A stretch of DNA of 64,000 nucleotides from Shinella zoogloeoides (GTDB taxonomy: Bacteria; Pseudomonadota; Alphaproteobacteria; Rhizobiales; Rhizobiaceae): the NCBI RefSeq assembly GCF_033705735.1, contig NZ_CP131130.1:809001-873000 (forward strand). The letters are read 5' to 3'. Of the stretch, positions 9,106-18,648 are shown piece by piece. The notes below the pieces were generated by a model. It was not told the origin of the DNA and did no database searches. It was given only the letters and a program-made list of their open reading frames with translations. Each line of letters begins with the position of its first letter. The first letter of the stretch is position 1. Made by a program: the position numbers and the translations under genes.

Positions 9106-10346
9106 TCGGCGGCGGTAGCGGATCCGGCAGGCTCCGCCTTGCCGAAGCGAAGGCGCTGCACGAGGGAATAGACCTGCGGGTTCTGCTTGATGAGCCGCTT
9201 GGTGGCGGCCTTGGCGCGGTGCAGGGTCGCCGCGGCCCTGCCGGCGAGCGTCACCGGCCAGAAAAGATCGTGCTGCGCCGTCTCGATCGGGCACCAGGAG
9301 CGCTTGTAGAGCTGGTCACCGATGCCGAAATCGAAAAGCCGCACGCCTTCGCCGCACAGTTTCTCGATGGCGATATGGAACAGGAAGTCGCCGGGGCTGG
9401 CATCCGCCGCCACGCTGTCGTCGATCGAGCCGAACTGGCAGATCACGTGATCGCCCTTGCGCGAAAGGCCCGTGATGGCCGCGACATGTCCCTCATGCTC
9501 GCCCTTGAGGCGTAGGGCGTGGAGCTGGAGGAGATGATTGCCGCCAGCCGCGGGGGCCGAGGCGAGGGCGCGGAAGAAGCTGCGCGTGCGCTCCTCGCGG
9601 AAGACATCCGGCAGGCCCATCGCCTCGAATCGCGCCGCCTTCTGGCGGAAGAACAGGTCGAGCAGCGCGAGCGCGTCCTCGCCCGGCTCGGCGATGACAT
9701 GGTCGTAGCCGCCTGTCGCGGTGAGGCGCCGCTCGGAGTTGCGCGCCCGCTTGCGGCGGCGCTTGGCGTTGATCTGCTCCAGCGTCCGTTCGAAGCTGTC
9801 GAACACCGCGAGCTGGAACGCCGCATTCTGGTTGATCACCGAGGGAAGGGCGGCGAAGGGGCTGGCGCGGCCGCGCCATTCCAGCGGCATCTTCTCGAGA
9901 AGCAGCAGGTCGCAGGTGCGGGCAAGCTGGCCGCGCATGTCCTCGAGGGCGCGCAGGAGCTGCCGGGGCGAGGAGGTCTCGCGGAATGCCTCGCTGTAAA
10001 GGCCGGTATTGATATTGCTGAAATCGGTGGCGATCATCCGGGCGGTGCGCAGCGGCCCCTGGCGCACGACCTCCAGCGGCAGGATGAATTGCGTGCTTCC
10101 GCCGCGAAGGCCTTCGATGATCAATAAGTCATGGCCGTGGGTCTCCACCCAGGCCTGGCACCAGTCGTAGCTCTGGTGGAGGGAGAGGCCGTTTTCCGCT
10201 TCGAGCGCGCGCCACGCCGCCTCCAGCGGCTCCATGCGGTCGTGCAGGCGAAGCGTGAGCGGCAGGCCCGCATGCAGCACGTCGCCGGCTCCCTCCGCAA
10301 GGAGGGCCGCGGGTTCATGCCCGGACGCCTTGATCTGCAGTTGCAT
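9102..10346 (-). CDS. GNAT family acyltransferase (Acetyltransf_6/BioF2-like)
   Basis: 414 residues of the double-GNAT type called Acetyltransf_6. Visible hallmarks are the N-terminal LEAENGLSLHQSYDWCQAWVETHG, the basic AKRRRKRARNSERRL segment and the C-terminal ASPGDFLFHIAIEKLCGEGVRLFDFGIGDQLYKRSW. Members acylate sugars or peptides, and a homologous class (HfsK-like) modifies adhesive holdfast polysaccharides. The position beside the chain-length gene suggests polymer modification, which is inference. The ATG at 10346 is preceded by GAGGG; a start 60 bp upstream has no support. The TAG stop overlaps the stop of the convergent co-polymerase gene by 3 bp. Confidence 0.85.
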   Translation of the reverse strand: MQLQIKASGHEPAALLAEGAGDVLHAGLPLTLRLHDRMEPLEAAWRALEAENGLSLHQSYDWCQAWVETHGHDLLIIEGLRGGSTQFILPLEVVRQGPLRTARMIATDFSNINTGLYSEAFRETSSPRQLLRALEDMRGQLARTCDLLLLEKMPLEWRGRASPFAALPSVINQNAAFQLAVFDSFERTLEQINAKRRRKRARNSERRLTATGGYDHVIAEPGEDALALLDLFFRQKAARFEAMGLPDVFREERTRSFFRALASAPAAGGNHLLQLHALRLKGEHEGHVAAITGLSRKGDHVICQFGSIDDSVAADASPGDFLFHIAIEKLCGEGVRLFDFGIGDQLYKRSWCPIETAQHDLFWPVTLAGRAAATLHRAKAATKRLIKQNPQVYSLVQRLRFGKAEPAGSATAAD

Positions 10347-10493
10347 CGCCCTCGACCCTTGCCTTGGCCACGCGGCCGCATTGCCGCGCCTTGAGGCTAC
10401 GCGCAAGGCGTGCGAAAAAGGTTTAAGCCCGCTCCGTGCCGGCGAAATCGGCGGGTGCGGTTATCGATTCCCTAATTCGGCGGGCCCTGTGGC

Positions 10494-10712
10494 CTATTCG
10501 TCGTGCGGCTTTGCCGGCTTTTCCATCCACTTGATGATGAGCATGGCGGGCAGGATCCACAAAAGCCCGGTTACGGCGAAATAGAGAAGGTGGATGTACC
10601 ACGGCGACTGACCGAGCGTCGCCGAGGCGACGGTCGTCGCGACCAGGGCATAGAAGAGCACGAGGATGATGATCAGGATCGTGCCGATCAGTTTTCTGAG
10701 GCGAGGGGGCAT
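10494..10712 (-). CDS. DUF2842 family small membrane protein
   Basis: 72 residues with two membrane helices ([20 protein letters not shown] and [20 protein letters not shown]) and a conserved SPWYIH between them. This fits the alphaproteobacterial DUF2842 family, often found beside ctaA; the function is unknown. The ATG at 10712 with upstream GAAAG is preferred to a start 42 bp earlier. It is divergent from ctaA. Confidence 0.83.
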   Translation of the reverse strand: MPPRLRKLIGTILIIILVLFYALVATTVASATLGQSPWYIHLLYFAVTGLLWILPAMLIIKWMEKPAKPHDE

Positions 10713-10906
10713 TTTCGGTCTTTCAAAAACGGGGGCGGCGGGGCGCGACGGCATGCCGCAAAGGTTCGGGCCTTGTTTTGCACGGGCTGGTCGGGCAAAT
10801 CAACGCTGGAACCAGTCCAGCCAATGCGCCCGCGCGGTTTTGCGCCAGCGCTTGCTTGAAAAATCCTAAGCGGCAGCCATGCTGCCGTTCAACAGGAGCC
10901 GACAGA

Positions 10907-11998
10907 ATGAACGCCACGACCGTCAACGCCTATCGAAGCGGCCATGACAGCGACCGGATCGACCGCAACCGCCGCCAGGTGCGCCGCTGGCTCGCCGTCG
11001 TGCTGGTCGCGCTCGCCGTCCTCGTCCTCGTCGGTGGCGCGACGCGGCTGACCGGCTCGGGCCTTTCCATTACCGAATGGAAGCCGATCCACGGCGCCAT
11101 CCCTCCGCTCACCGCTGCCGAATGGCAGGAGGAGTTCGAGCTCTACAAGCGCATCCCGCAATATGAGCAGATCAACAAGGGCATGACGGTCGACGAGTTC
11201 AAGTCGATCTTCTGGTGGGAATGGGCACACCGGCTGATCGCGCGCTCCATCGGCTTCATCTTCGCCGTGCCGCTCGTCTTCTTCTGGTTCACGGGACGCA
11301 TTGAGAAGCGGCTGCGCTGGCCGCTCACCGGCCTTCTGGCGCTCGGCGGCTTCCAGGGCTTCATCGGCTGGTGGATGGTCTCCTCCGGCCTTGCCGAACG
11401 GGTTTCGGTCAGCCAGTACCGGCTGGCGACGCACCTCACCATCGCCTGTCTCATCTTCGCGCTGACGATGTGGATCATGCGCGCGCTCGCGCCGCATAGC
11501 GAGGATGCGCCGCCGACCGCCGGCGCGCGCCGGATGGCCGGCATCATCGCCTGCATGGCGATCTTCCAGATCTATCTCGGCGCACTCGTCGCCGGCCTTC
11601 ATGCGGGCCTCACCTACAATACATGGCCCTTGATGGACGGCGCGCTGGTGCCGGGCGGCCTCTTCGTGCAGCAGCCCTGGTGGATCAACCTCTTCGAAAA
11701 CCCGAAGACCGTGCAGTTCGTCCACCGCCTCGGCGCCTATGTGCTCTTCGCGCTTGCCCTGATCCATCTGGTCTCGTCGCTGCGCGCCGCACCGGAAACG
11801 ACGCATGCGCGCCGCGCGCTGCTGCTGTTCGGCCTCGTCTGTCTGCAGGCGACGATCGGCATCCTCACGCTGGTCTGGCAGGTCCCGCTCGTATGGGCGC
11901 TCGCCCACCAGGGCGGCGCGCTGATCGTGCTCGGCTTCGCCATCGCGCATTGGCGCGGGTTCTATGGGGAATTTCCCCGCGAGATCGCGGACGACTGA
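10907..11998 (+). CDS. ctaA: Heme A synthase (COX15/CtaA)
   Basis: 363 residues with eight predicted membrane helices. CtaA oxidises the C8 methyl of heme O to the formyl of heme A, needed for aa3-type cytochrome oxidase. Conserved features include [25 protein letters not shown] near the N-terminus, the EWAHR histidine, the RLATHL histidine, [16 protein letters not shown] and FVHRLGAY, and WALAHQGGA near the end. Together these give the paired heme-ligand histidines of type 2 CtaA. The ATG at 10907 follows AACAGGAG at good spacing; longer readings upstream are not supported. It faces away from the DUF2842 gene. Confidence 0.95.
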   Translation: MNATTVNAYRSGHDSDRIDRNRRQVRRWLAVVLVALAVLVLVGGATRLTGSGLSITEWKPIHGAIPPLTAAEWQEEFELYKRIPQYEQINKGMTVDEFKSIFWWEWAHRLIARSIGFIFAVPLVFFWFTGRIEKRLRWPLTGLLALGGFQGFIGWWMVSSGLAERVSVSQYRLATHLTIACLIFALTMWIMRALAPHSEDAPPTAGARRMAGIIACMAIFQIYLGALVAGLHAGLTYNTWPLMDGALVPGGLFVQQPWWINLFENPKTVQFVHRLGAYVLFALALIHLVSSLRAAPETTHARRALLLFGLVCLQATIGILTLVWQVPLVWALAHQGGALIVLGFAIAHWRGFYGEFPREIADD

Positions 11999-12004
11999 TC
12001 CCGC

Positions 12005-12847
12005 TCAGGCCTGCCCGAGAACGTTGCGGACGGCGGCGGCGACGGCGAGTTCGTTGTCGCGCTCCTCTTCGCTGCCGTCCTCCTCATGCCATGCGGCCGA
12101 CAGGCAGCCATAGGCGAAGGCGTAGCGCAGGATCGTGCGGACGTCGCGGCCGAGCGTTTCGGCGAAGGTGGCGGCCATTTCGGCGATCCGTTCCTCGTTT
12201 CGGGTAAGATCGAAGCGGTCGAGCGGATTGGAGAACATGTTGGCGACGTCGAGCGCCGCATCGCCGATCAGCCCCGCCGGATCGATGATCAGCCAGCCGC
12301 GTGAACCGTGGACGATGTTTTCGTGGTGCAGGTCGCCATGCAGCGGCTTGATATCCCGCTGGTCGGCGATCAGCGCATCGGCAATAGCCGCGGCATCCAC
12401 ATAGGGACTTGCCAGGCTTTCCCTGCGGTCCTGCTCGGCCTTGGTGAACAGGCTTGCAAAATAGCGCGGCAGCGGCAGCAGGCTAGCGGGTGGTGGGGTC
12501 TGCGAAGGGTGATGATATGCCCGCAGCACCTCTGCGGCGATGCGGGTCGCATCGTCGTCGCCCTGGGTCTCGAGGTGATTACGCAGCGTCGTCTTGCCGG
12601 CATGCTCCATCAGCAACATGTCGTCCGAGCGGGCAAGGAGCCTCACACAGCCGATGCCATCCCGCCAGGCGAGGAAATCCGCGCCGCGCAGGCTGTCTTC
12701 CAGGACCTTCGGCTTCAGGTGCTTGACGATCGCGCTCGCGCCGTCTGAAAGCGCCACTTCATAGACGCTTCCGGCAGCTGTGTCGGCAATGAGCCGGGCG
12801 CTTTCGATCCGCCATTCGGCGGGGAAGGACGGGTATCCGGCCTTCAT
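12005..12847 (-). CDS. APH(6)-type aminoglycoside/hydroxyurea phosphotransferase-like kinase
   Basis: 280 residues. The protein-kinase-like fold is visible as a nucleotide-binding N-lobe ([21 protein letters not shown]), the catalytic loop [11 protein letters not shown] with HGD and Asn, and the metal-binding [10 protein letters not shown] (DPxG, a DFG equivalent). These are the signatures of the APH(6)/hydroxyurea phosphotransferase family that includes streptomycin 6-kinases. The native substrate of chromosomal members is generally unknown, so resistance should not be assumed. The ATG overlaps the argC stop by 4 bp, implying translational coupling with arginine synthesis. Confidence 0.82.
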   Translation of the reverse strand: MKAGYPSFPAEWRIESARLIADTAAGSVYEVALSDGASAIVKHLKPKVLEDSLRGADFLAWRDGIGCVRLLARSDDMLLMEHAGKTTLRNHLETQGDDDATRIAAEVLRAYHHPSQTPPPASLLPLPRYFASLFTKAEQDRRESLASPYVDAAAIADALIADQRDIKPLHGDLHHENIVHGSRGWLIIDPAGLIGDAALDVANMFSNPLDRFDLTRNEERIAEMAATFAETLGRDVRTILRYAFAYGCLSAAWHEEDGSEEERDNELAVAAAVRNVLGQA

Positions 12848-13776
12848 CCCTTCAGCATCAGGTCCATGTTCTGGACGGCTGCACCCGATGCGCCCTTGCC
12901 GAGATTGTCGAGCAGGGTGACAAGGTTGACATGCGGCGCGCCGGCGGTGCCGAAGACGTAGAGTTTCATGCGGTCCGTATCGGCAAGCTCGACGGCATCG
13001 ACGCGGGGGAGCGCCGCGCTCTCCTTGAGGTCCACCACCTCGACGATGTCCTGCCCGGCATAGTGGTCGGCAAGCGCCTCATGGATCGAGCCCAGCGAGG
13101 CGTGGCCGTTGAGGTCGGCGAGGTAGAGCGGCACCTGCACGATCATGCCCTGCGCGAACTTGCCGACGGAGGGCGCGAAGAGCGGCGCGCGGGAAAGGAG
13201 GCCATGCACCTGCATTTCCGGCACGTGCTTGTGCTTGAGCGGCAGGCCGTAGAGGAAGTGCGGCGAGGCGACATGCTCGGGATGATCGGCATTCTCCATC
13301 TGTGCGATGAGCTGCTTGCCGCCGCCCGTATAGCCGGAGACCGCATTGACCGTGACCGGATAGTCCTCCGGCAGGATGCCGGCGAGGCGGAGCGGGCGGA
13401 GGAGGCCGATGGCGCCCGTCGGATAGCAGCCGGGATTGGCGACATAGCGGGCGCCGGCGATCTTCTTCGGCTGCTCGCGGTCCATCTCGGCAAAACCGTA
13501 GGCCCAGTCCGGATTGACACGGTGCGCGGTCGAGGTGTCGATGATGCGCACCTGATTGTTGCCGGAAACCATGGCCACGGCTTCCTTCGCCGCGTCATCC
13601 GGCAGGCAGAGGATCGCGACGTCGGCGCTGTTCAGCAGGTCTTCGCGCAGCTGTGCATTGCGGCGCTCGGCCTCGGGAATGGAAAGCAGCTCGACATCGC
13701 TGCGGCCGGCCATGCGCGTGCGGATCTGCAGGCCCGTCGTGCCGTGTTCGCCATCGATGAAGATCTTCGGTTTCAT
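12844..13776 (-). CDS. argC: N-acetyl-gamma-glutamyl-phosphate reductase (type 2)
   Basis: 310 residues, the short type-2 ArgC found in many proteobacteria. It reduces N-acetylglutamyl-5-phosphate to the semialdehyde with NADPH in arginine biosynthesis. It has an N-terminal Rossmann start ([13 protein letters not shown]), the catalytic cysteine in NPGCYPTGA (Cys117), and the conserved [13 protein letters not shown] and SGYTGGGKQ segments. It is followed on the same strand by an overlapping kinase gene and preceded by speB and rplM-rpsI. The short length is normal for this class, not a truncation. Confidence 0.95.
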   Translation of the reverse strand: MKPKIFIDGEHGTTGLQIRTRMAGRSDVELLSIPEAERRNAQLREDLLNSADVAILCLPDDAAKEAVAMVSGNNQVRIIDTSTAHRVNPDWAYGFAEMDREQPKKIAGARYVANPGCYPTGAIGLLRPLRLAGILPEDYPVTVNAVSGYTGGGKQLIAQMENADHPEHVASPHFLYGLPLKHKHVPEMQVHGLLSRAPLFAPSVGKFAQGMIVQVPLYLADLNGHASLGSIHEALADHYAGQDIVEVVDLKESAALPRVDAVELADTDRMKLYVFGTAGAPHVNLVTLLDNLGKGASGAAVQNMDLMLKG

Positions 13777-13894
13777 CTGCTGTCCATCCTGTCAGAGCCT
13801 TGCGCAATTCCAGCAAAAGCGTGTTGCGGAATTACGAACATAAGAAGTCGCGGCCGATATAACCCCTCGGCCTGTCGCATTCAATGCTGCGCCG

Positions 13895-14848
13895 TCAGCG
13901 GCGCTCCGCCAGATTCTCGGCATGCAGGCCCAGCATGTACATGGCGATGTTGGAGCCGGCGATGGCGGTGATATCGGCATGGTCGTAGGCGGGGGCCACC
14001 TCGACCACATCGGAGCCGACAATGTTGAGGGCGCCGAGCTTGCGCAGGACCGAGAGGATGCGCGCGCTGGACGGGCCGCCGGAGACGGGCGTGCCGGTGC
14101 CGGGGGCGAAGGCCGGGTCGAGGCAGTCGATATCGAAGGTGAGGTAGGTCGCCCGGTCGCCGACATGGCGGATGATCGTTTCGGCGATCTCGGCGGCGCT
14201 CATTTCCTCGACGTCGTAGCCGTAGAGGATGCGGATGCCGCAATCCTCCGGCGCATGGGTGCGGATGCCGATCTGGATCGAGCTTTCTGCATCGATCAGT
14301 CCCTCGCGCACGGCGGTGCCGACGAAGGATCCGTGGTCGATGCGGCCCTTCTCGTCCGCCCAGGTATCCTGGTGGGCGTCGAACTGCACGAGGGAGAGGG
14401 GGCCGTATTTTTCGGCATGGGCGCGCAGCAGCGGCAGCGTGATGAAATGGTCGCCGCCCAGCGTCAGCATGTAGGCGCCGGATTTCAGGATCTTCTTCGC
14501 CTCGCGCTCGATGGTGCCGGGCGTCTTCTGGTGGTTGCCGTAGTCGAGCAGGCAATCGCCATAGTCGATGACCGCCATGTCCTCGAAGAGGTCGCGTTCG
14601 AAGGGATATTGCGGATCGTTGTCCATGATCGCCGAGGCGCGGCGGATGGCCTGCGGCCCGAAGCGCGTGCCGGGACGGTTGGAGGTCGCGGCATCGAAGG
14701 GAATGCCCCAGACGACGGCGTCCACGTCCTTCAGCACCTTCGTGTAGCGGCGGCGCATGAAGGAGAGGATGCCCGCATGGGTCGGGTCCGAGGCGGCGCT
14801 CTTCAGCGTCTTGCCCGTGATGGCGTGGTCGATCGTCTTGTTGGCCAT
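13895..14848 (-). CDS. speB: Agmatinase / ureohydrolase
   Basis: 317 residues of the arginase/agmatinase family. All metal-binding motifs are present: GGDHFITLP, FDAHQDTW and TFDIDCLDPAFAPGTGTP, which hold the two Mn ions. The reaction expected for SpeB is agmatine to putrescine and urea; related ureohydrolases (guanidinobutyrase, proclavaminate amidinohydrolase) cannot be excluded from sequence alone. The ATG at 14848 has an excellent GGAGGGA site; a start 36 bp upstream is not needed. It lies downstream of a strong terminator that separates it from rpsI, so it likely has its own promoter. Confidence 0.9.
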   Translation of the reverse strand: MANKTIDHAITGKTLKSAASDPTHAGILSFMRRRYTKVLKDVDAVVWGIPFDAATSNRPGTRFGPQAIRRASAIMDNDPQYPFERDLFEDMAVIDYGDCLLDYGNHQKTPGTIEREAKKILKSGAYMLTLGGDHFITLPLLRAHAEKYGPLSLVQFDAHQDTWADEKGRIDHGSFVGTAVREGLIDAESSIQIGIRTHAPEDCGIRILYGYDVEEMSAAEIAETIIRHVGDRATYLTFDIDCLDPAFAPGTGTPVSGGPSSARILSVLRKLGALNIVGSDVVEVAPAYDHADITAIAGSNIAMYMLGLHAENLAERR

Positions 14849-14930
14849 GAAAGTCCCTCCGAAGTCTGGCGGGACGTTCGCCAATCGGCGCCTTCAAGGC
14901 AAGAGGACTCTGTGGATTTTTGTGTCGCCG

Positions 14931-14960
14931 AAAACGAAAAGGCCGGGGCGAACCCCGGCC
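14931..14960 (-). terminator. Rho-independent terminator of rplM-rpsI
   Basis: A GC-rich 8-bp perfect stem (GGCCGGGG at 14941-14948 with CCCCGGCC at 14953-14960) has a 4-nt loop. On the minus strand it is followed by TTTTCGTTTT. It sits 28 bp after the rpsI stop. Confidence 0.9.
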
Positions 14961-14988
14961 TTTCCTGAAGAACAAGTCTTCCGAGCGA

Positions 14989-15465
14989 TCAACGCTTGGA
15001 GAACTGGAACGAACGACGGGCCTTGGCCTTGCCGTACTTCTTGCGTTCGACGACGCGCGAGTCGCGGGTCAGGAAGCCGCCCTTCTTGAGGACCGAGCGC
15101 AGGCCCGGCTCGAAGTAGGTCAGCGCCTTGGAGATGCCGTGACGAACGGCACCGGCCTGGCCGGAAAGGCCGCCGCCGGCGACGGTCGCGTCGATGTCGA
15201 ACTGGCCGTCACGGGCCGCTGCGACGATCGGCTGCTGCAGGATCATCTGCAGGACCGGGCGGGCGAAGTAGGCTTCGAACGACTTGCCGTTGATGGTGAT
15301 CTTGCCGGAGCCCGGCTTGACCCATACACGGGCAACGGCGTCCTTGCGCTTGCCGGTTGCGTAGGAACGGCCCTGGGCGTCAACCTTCTTGACGTGAACC
15401 GGGGCGGAAGCGGCCGGAGCTGCAGCGGCGACGCCGAGGTCCTTGAGCGAGGAGAGGTCGGCCAT
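14989..15465 (-). CDS. rpsI: 30S ribosomal protein S9
   Basis: 158 residues. The S9 core starts after an alanine-rich N-terminal extension of about 30 residues, which is normal in rhizobia. It includes [41 protein letters not shown] and the basic C-terminal tail [17 protein letters not shown] that reaches the ribosomal P site. It is the second gene of the rplM-rpsI operon, starting 2 bp after the rplM stop, and ends before an intrinsic terminator. Confidence 0.98.
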   Translation of the reverse strand: MADLSSLKDLGVAAAAPAASAPVHVKKVDAQGRSYATGKRKDAVARVWVKPGSGKITINGKSFEAYFARPVLQMILQQPIVAAARDGQFDIDATVAGGGLSGQAGAVRHGISKALTYFEPGLRSVLKKGGFLTRDSRVVERKKYGKAKARRSFQFSKR

Positions 15466-15467
15466 TA

Positions 15468-15932
15468 TCAGGCGCTCCTTGTGTTCTTGCTGTTCAGCGC
15501 GGCGACGTCGAGAGCGACGGGCTGCTGTGCTTCATGCGGGTGGTTGGAGCCGGCGTAGACGCGCAGGTTCTTCATCTGGCGACGGCCGAGCGGGCCGCGC
15601 GGAACCATGCGTTCGACAGCCTTCTCGAGGACGCGCTCCGGGAAGCGGCCTTCGATGATCTGGCGAGCCGTGCGCTCCTTGATGCCGCCCGGGTAACCGG
15701 TGTGCCAGTAGTACTTCTTGTCGGAGTACTTCTTGCCGGTGAAGACGACCTTGTCGGCGTTGATGACGATGACGTTGTCGCCGTCGTCGACGTGGGGCGT
15801 GAAGGTTGCCTTGTGCTTGCCGCGCAGGCGGTTAGCGATGAGGGTAGCGAGGCGACCGACAACGAGGCCTTCGGCGTCGATGAGGATCCACTTCTTCTCT
15901 ACCTCGGCGGGCTTCTGTACGAAGGTTGCCAT
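15468..15932 (-). CDS. rplM: 50S ribosomal protein L13
   Basis: 154 residues with the L13 signatures [50 protein letters not shown] and [32 protein letters not shown]13 binds 23S rRNA early in 50S assembly. The ATG at 15932 is the conserved start ([15 protein letters not shown]); longer readings enter non-coding sequence. It leads the rplM-rpsI operon and has a near-consensus promoter about 117 bp upstream. Confidence 0.98.
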   Translation of the reverse strand: MATFVQKPAEVEKKWILIDAEGLVVGRLATLIANRLRGKHKATFTPHVDDGDNVIVINADKVVFTGKKYSDKKYYWHTGYPGGIKERTARQIIEGRFPERVLEKAVERMVPRGPLGRRQMKNLRVYAGSNHPHEAQQPVALDVAALNSKNTRSA

Positions 15933-16055
15933 AGGAGTAGCTCTTTCTTTAGGGTCCCGGGGCCTTGTGGGCGACGGGCGTTTCTTGTTGCTTGGTTTGG
16001 CCCCTTGCGGATGCCAAAAATCGAACGCGGCCCGTGGGGACCGCGATCTGGGCGG

Positions 16056-16084
16056 CTTATAAGCGAGAGCCGATGGGACGTCAA
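16056..16084 (-). promoter_or_regulatory. Sigma-70-type promoter of rplM-rpsI
   Basis: On the minus strand TTGACG (16084-16079) and TATAAG (16061-16056) are separated by exactly 17 bp. The predicted start near 16049 leaves a leader of about 117 nt before rplM. Motif match only. Confidence 0.7.
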
Positions 16085-16161
16085 GGGACGCGATCCGGGC
16101 GACGTCAAAGATACGACAATGAAAACAATGGCTTATTAATGAGGTATATAAATACCGCAAA

Positions 16162-16593
16162 TTATCGAGGCGGAATCGAATAGGTCGCGGTGGCGTGGGC
16201 CACCAGATCGTCGGCGTCCTCGTCGAAAATCGAGGCTTCCATGACCGCCAGCCGCTTGCCGAGCTTGAGAAGCCGGCAGGTGCAGGTGAGGGGGCCGGGC
16301 TTCGGCTTGCGCAGGAAGTTGATGTTGAGGCTGGTGGTGACCGCCAGCGCCACCGGTCCGATATGGGCGAGCACGGCGCAATAGGCGCCGACATCGGCGA
16401 GCGCGAAGAGCGTGGGGCCGGAGACGGTACCGCCGGGGCGCAAATGCCGCTCGTTCGGCATGAGGCGCATGACGACCGAGCCGGGGGAGACATCCACCAC
16501 CTCGAACACCTTGCCGTCCGTGTGAAGCTGCGGAAAATCGGTTTCGAGGAAGCGGTTCAGCGCCTCGGGGTTCATGACGGGCGTCAATTCCAT
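16162..16593 (-). CDS. PaaI-like hotdog-fold thioesterase
   Basis: 143 residues of the hotdog family: [29 protein letters not shown] contains the conserved GG-x-SG-x2-x-LADVA-like active-site helix, followed by [12 protein letters not shown], typical of PaaI/4HBT acyl-CoA thioesterases. It would hydrolyse an acyl- or aryl-CoA; the substrate is not predictable. The ATG at 16593 follows GGAGAGGATACC. It is divergent from an enoyl-CoA hydratase gene, which suggests a shared role in acyl-CoA metabolism. Confidence 0.85.
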   Translation of the reverse strand: MELTPVMNPEALNRFLETDFPQLHTDGKVFEVVDVSPGSVVMRLMPNERHLRPGGTVSGPTLFALADVGAYCAVLAHIGPVALAVTTSLNINFLRKPKPGPLTCTCRLLKLGKRLAVMEASIFDEDADDLVAHATATYSIPPR

Positions 16594-16749
16594 GGTATCC
16601 TCTCCTGTCGCCTGCTTTGAAGACCGATTTTCCGGCCGCTGCAAGCCCTTCCAAAGTCGCGGCAAGCCCTCTCAAAGTCTATGCCTGCGCGCTTGAAACC
16701 GGCTGCCGCCCGGCGTAGGACCGGAGGCGGAAACATGAAGGAGGCGATC

Positions 16750-17571
16750 ATGGCGGATGTGGTGTCGTTCAGGAAAGAGGAACCGACGGGCCTCGTGCGC
16801 GTCGAACGCGCCGAGCCGATCCTTCGGATCACGCTCAACAATCCGCCCGCCAATGCCCTCTCCATCGCCGTCATGGAAGCGCTCGGCGAGGCGCTGGATG
16901 CCGTCGCCGCCGATGACGCCATCCGCGTCGTCGTGCTCGCCTCGACGGGCAAGGTCTTTTCCGCCGGCCACGACCTCAAAGAGATGACCGCCCACCGCGA
17001 GGATGCCGACGACGGCCGCGCCTTCTTCGAGAGGACCATGCGCATGGCGGCGGAGATCATGCTGAAGATCGCCGCGCTGCCGCAGCCGGTCGTCGCCGAG
17101 ATCGACGGGCTCGCGACGGCGGCCGGCTGCCAGCTCGTCGCGAGCTGCGATCTTGCCATCTGCACCGACACCTCCACTTTCTGCACGCCGGGCGTCAATA
17201 TCGGCCTCTTCTGCTCGACGCCGATGGTCGCCGTCACTCGCGCGGCGCATCCCAAGCAGGCGATGGAGATGCTGCTGACCGGCGAGACGATCGACGCCTC
17301 CACCGCCAAGGATTTCGGCCTCGTCAACCGCATCGTGCCGCAGCAATATCTCCGCCAGGTCGTCGACAAATACGCCGCCGTCATCGCCGCAAAGTCGCCG
17401 CAGGCGCTGCGCATCGGCAAGGCCGCCTTCCGCGCGCAGGCCGGATTGCCGGTAGCGGAAGCCTATGACGTCGCGGTGGCGGCGATGGTCGACAACATGC
17501 TCGCGGATGACGCGAAGGAGGGCATCGGCGCCTTCCTCGGCAAGCGCATGCCGGAATGGGACCGGAAGTAG
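16750..17571 (+). CDS. Enoyl-CoA hydratase/isomerase family protein
   Basis: 273 residues with the crotonase fold: ITLNNPPANALS, the oxyanion-hole segment STGKVFSAGHDLKEM, and IDGLATAAGCQLVASCDLAIC with FCTPGVNIGLFCSTP. One of the usual catalytic Glu positions is not obvious, so hydratase, isomerase or another crotonase activity is possible. The start at 16750 is chosen because AAGGAGG lies at ideal spacing; in-frame starts at 16681 and 16735 are less supported. Its stop is immediately adjacent to the stop of the convergent EamA gene. Confidence 0.88.
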   Translation: MADVVSFRKEEPTGLVRVERAEPILRITLNNPPANALSIAVMEALGEALDAVAADDAIRVVVLASTGKVFSAGHDLKEMTAHREDADDGRAFFERTMRMAAEIMLKIAALPQPVVAEIDGLATAAGCQLVASCDLAICTDTSTFCTPGVNIGLFCSTPMVAVTRAAHPKQAMEMLLTGETIDASTAKDFGLVNRIVPQQYLRQVVDKYAAVIAAKSPQALRIGKAAFRAQAGLPVAEAYDVAVAAMVDNMLADDAKEGIGAFLGKRMPEWDRK

Positions 17572-18408
17572 CTAGGCGAGCTTCAGCACCAGCACGCCGC
17601 AGGCGATGACCGAGCCGGCGACGTAGCGCCAGATGCCGGCCTTCTCCTTGAGGATGAAGACCGAGATGAGGAGCGCGAAGAGGATGGCGGTCTCGCGAAG
17701 CGCCGCCACGGTCGCGACCGGCGCTCTGGTCATAGCCCACAGGGCGAGGCCGTAGGAGGCGATGGAGCCGGCGCCGCCGAGGAGGCCGCGCGCCCAGTTG
17801 CGCCGCACATGGTTCCAGACCGGCCGGGTCCCCCGCCGCAGGACCGCCCAGGCGAAGAGCAGCACCGGCGTCGGGAGCGACAGCCAGAGCGTATAGGAGA
17901 CGGCGTTGCCCGAGACGCGCGCGCCCGCGCCGTCGACGAAGGTATAGCCGGCGATCACCACGGCATTGGCGAACGCGTAGGCGATGGCGCGGCGGCTGCC
18001 GTGGCGCGCCTCGAGGGCGAGGGTGAGCACGCCCGCCGAGATGACGAGAACGCCGACCATCGCCATGGACGTCAGATGCTCGCCGAGGATCACGCCGCTG
18101 GTCATCGCGATCAGAAGGGGCGGCGTGCCGCGCATCAGCGGATAGACGAGGCCGATGTCGCCGGTGCGGTAAGCGGCGGCCACGAGCTGGAAATAGGCGA
18201 ATTGCAGGAATGTCGACGTCAGGATGAACGGCCAGGCCGCCGGCTGCGGCATCGGCACAAGCGGAAGGAAGGCAAGGCCGATCACCCCGCCGCCGAGCGA
18301 GACCATCGCGGCGTCGAGCGACTTGTCGGTGCCGGATTTGACGAGGGCATTCCAGGTCGCATGCAGGGCCGCGCCGAACAGCACGAGAAAGAGAACGTCT
18401 AGCGGCAA
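17572..18408 (-). CDS. EamA/DMT family transporter
   Basis: About 278 residues with ten predicted membrane helices and two EamA repeats (WNALVKSGTDKSLDAAMVSL in the first; YGLALWAMTRAPVATVAALRE in the second). These inner-membrane carriers export or import small metabolites; the substrate is unknown. The 5' end is uncertain: a TTG at 18408 with CGAGG upstream fits the start of the first helix (LPLDVLFLVLFGAALH), while a TTG at 18486 would add 26 residues without hydrophobic character. The stop directly abuts that of the enoyl-CoA hydratase gene. Confidence 0.8.
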   Translation of the reverse strand: MPLDVLFLVLFGAALHATWNALVKSGTDKSLDAAMVSLGGGVIGLAFLPLVPMPQPAAWPFILTSTFLQFAYFQLVAAAYRTGDIGLVYPLMRGTPPLLIAMTSGVILGEHLTSMAMVGVLVISAGVLTLALEARHGSRRAIAYAFANAVVIAGYTFVDGAGARVSGNAVSYTLWLSLPTPVLLFAWAVLRRGTRPVWNHVRRNWARGLLGGAGSIASYGLALWAMTRAPVATVAALRETAILFALLISVFILKEKAGIWRYVAGSVIACGVLVLKLA

Positions 18409-18648
18409 TCGGGGACCTCGGAAGGGCAGGCGCGCGAAGGGGAGTGCGTCTTCATCTGCCCAAAAGAGGCGGTTTGCAACCGGCAATTTTCAGGAAGCCG
18501 CACGATCTGTCCCGAATCGGCACAGGGCCCGCGTGCAGGCGGGCAGGGGCACGGTCGCCTTCTTTAAGATTTCGGGCTAGAATGCGGCAGGGACGACGAA
18601 TGACAGGCAGCCAGTGAGAGACGGTCGCGAACGCCGGAGGAGGCAGCG

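Noticed and set aside
12005..12847. Acquired aminoglycoside resistance gene
   Set aside because: The gene overlaps argC, has host-like composition and no mobile element nearby; a chromosomal kinase of unknown substrate is more likely.
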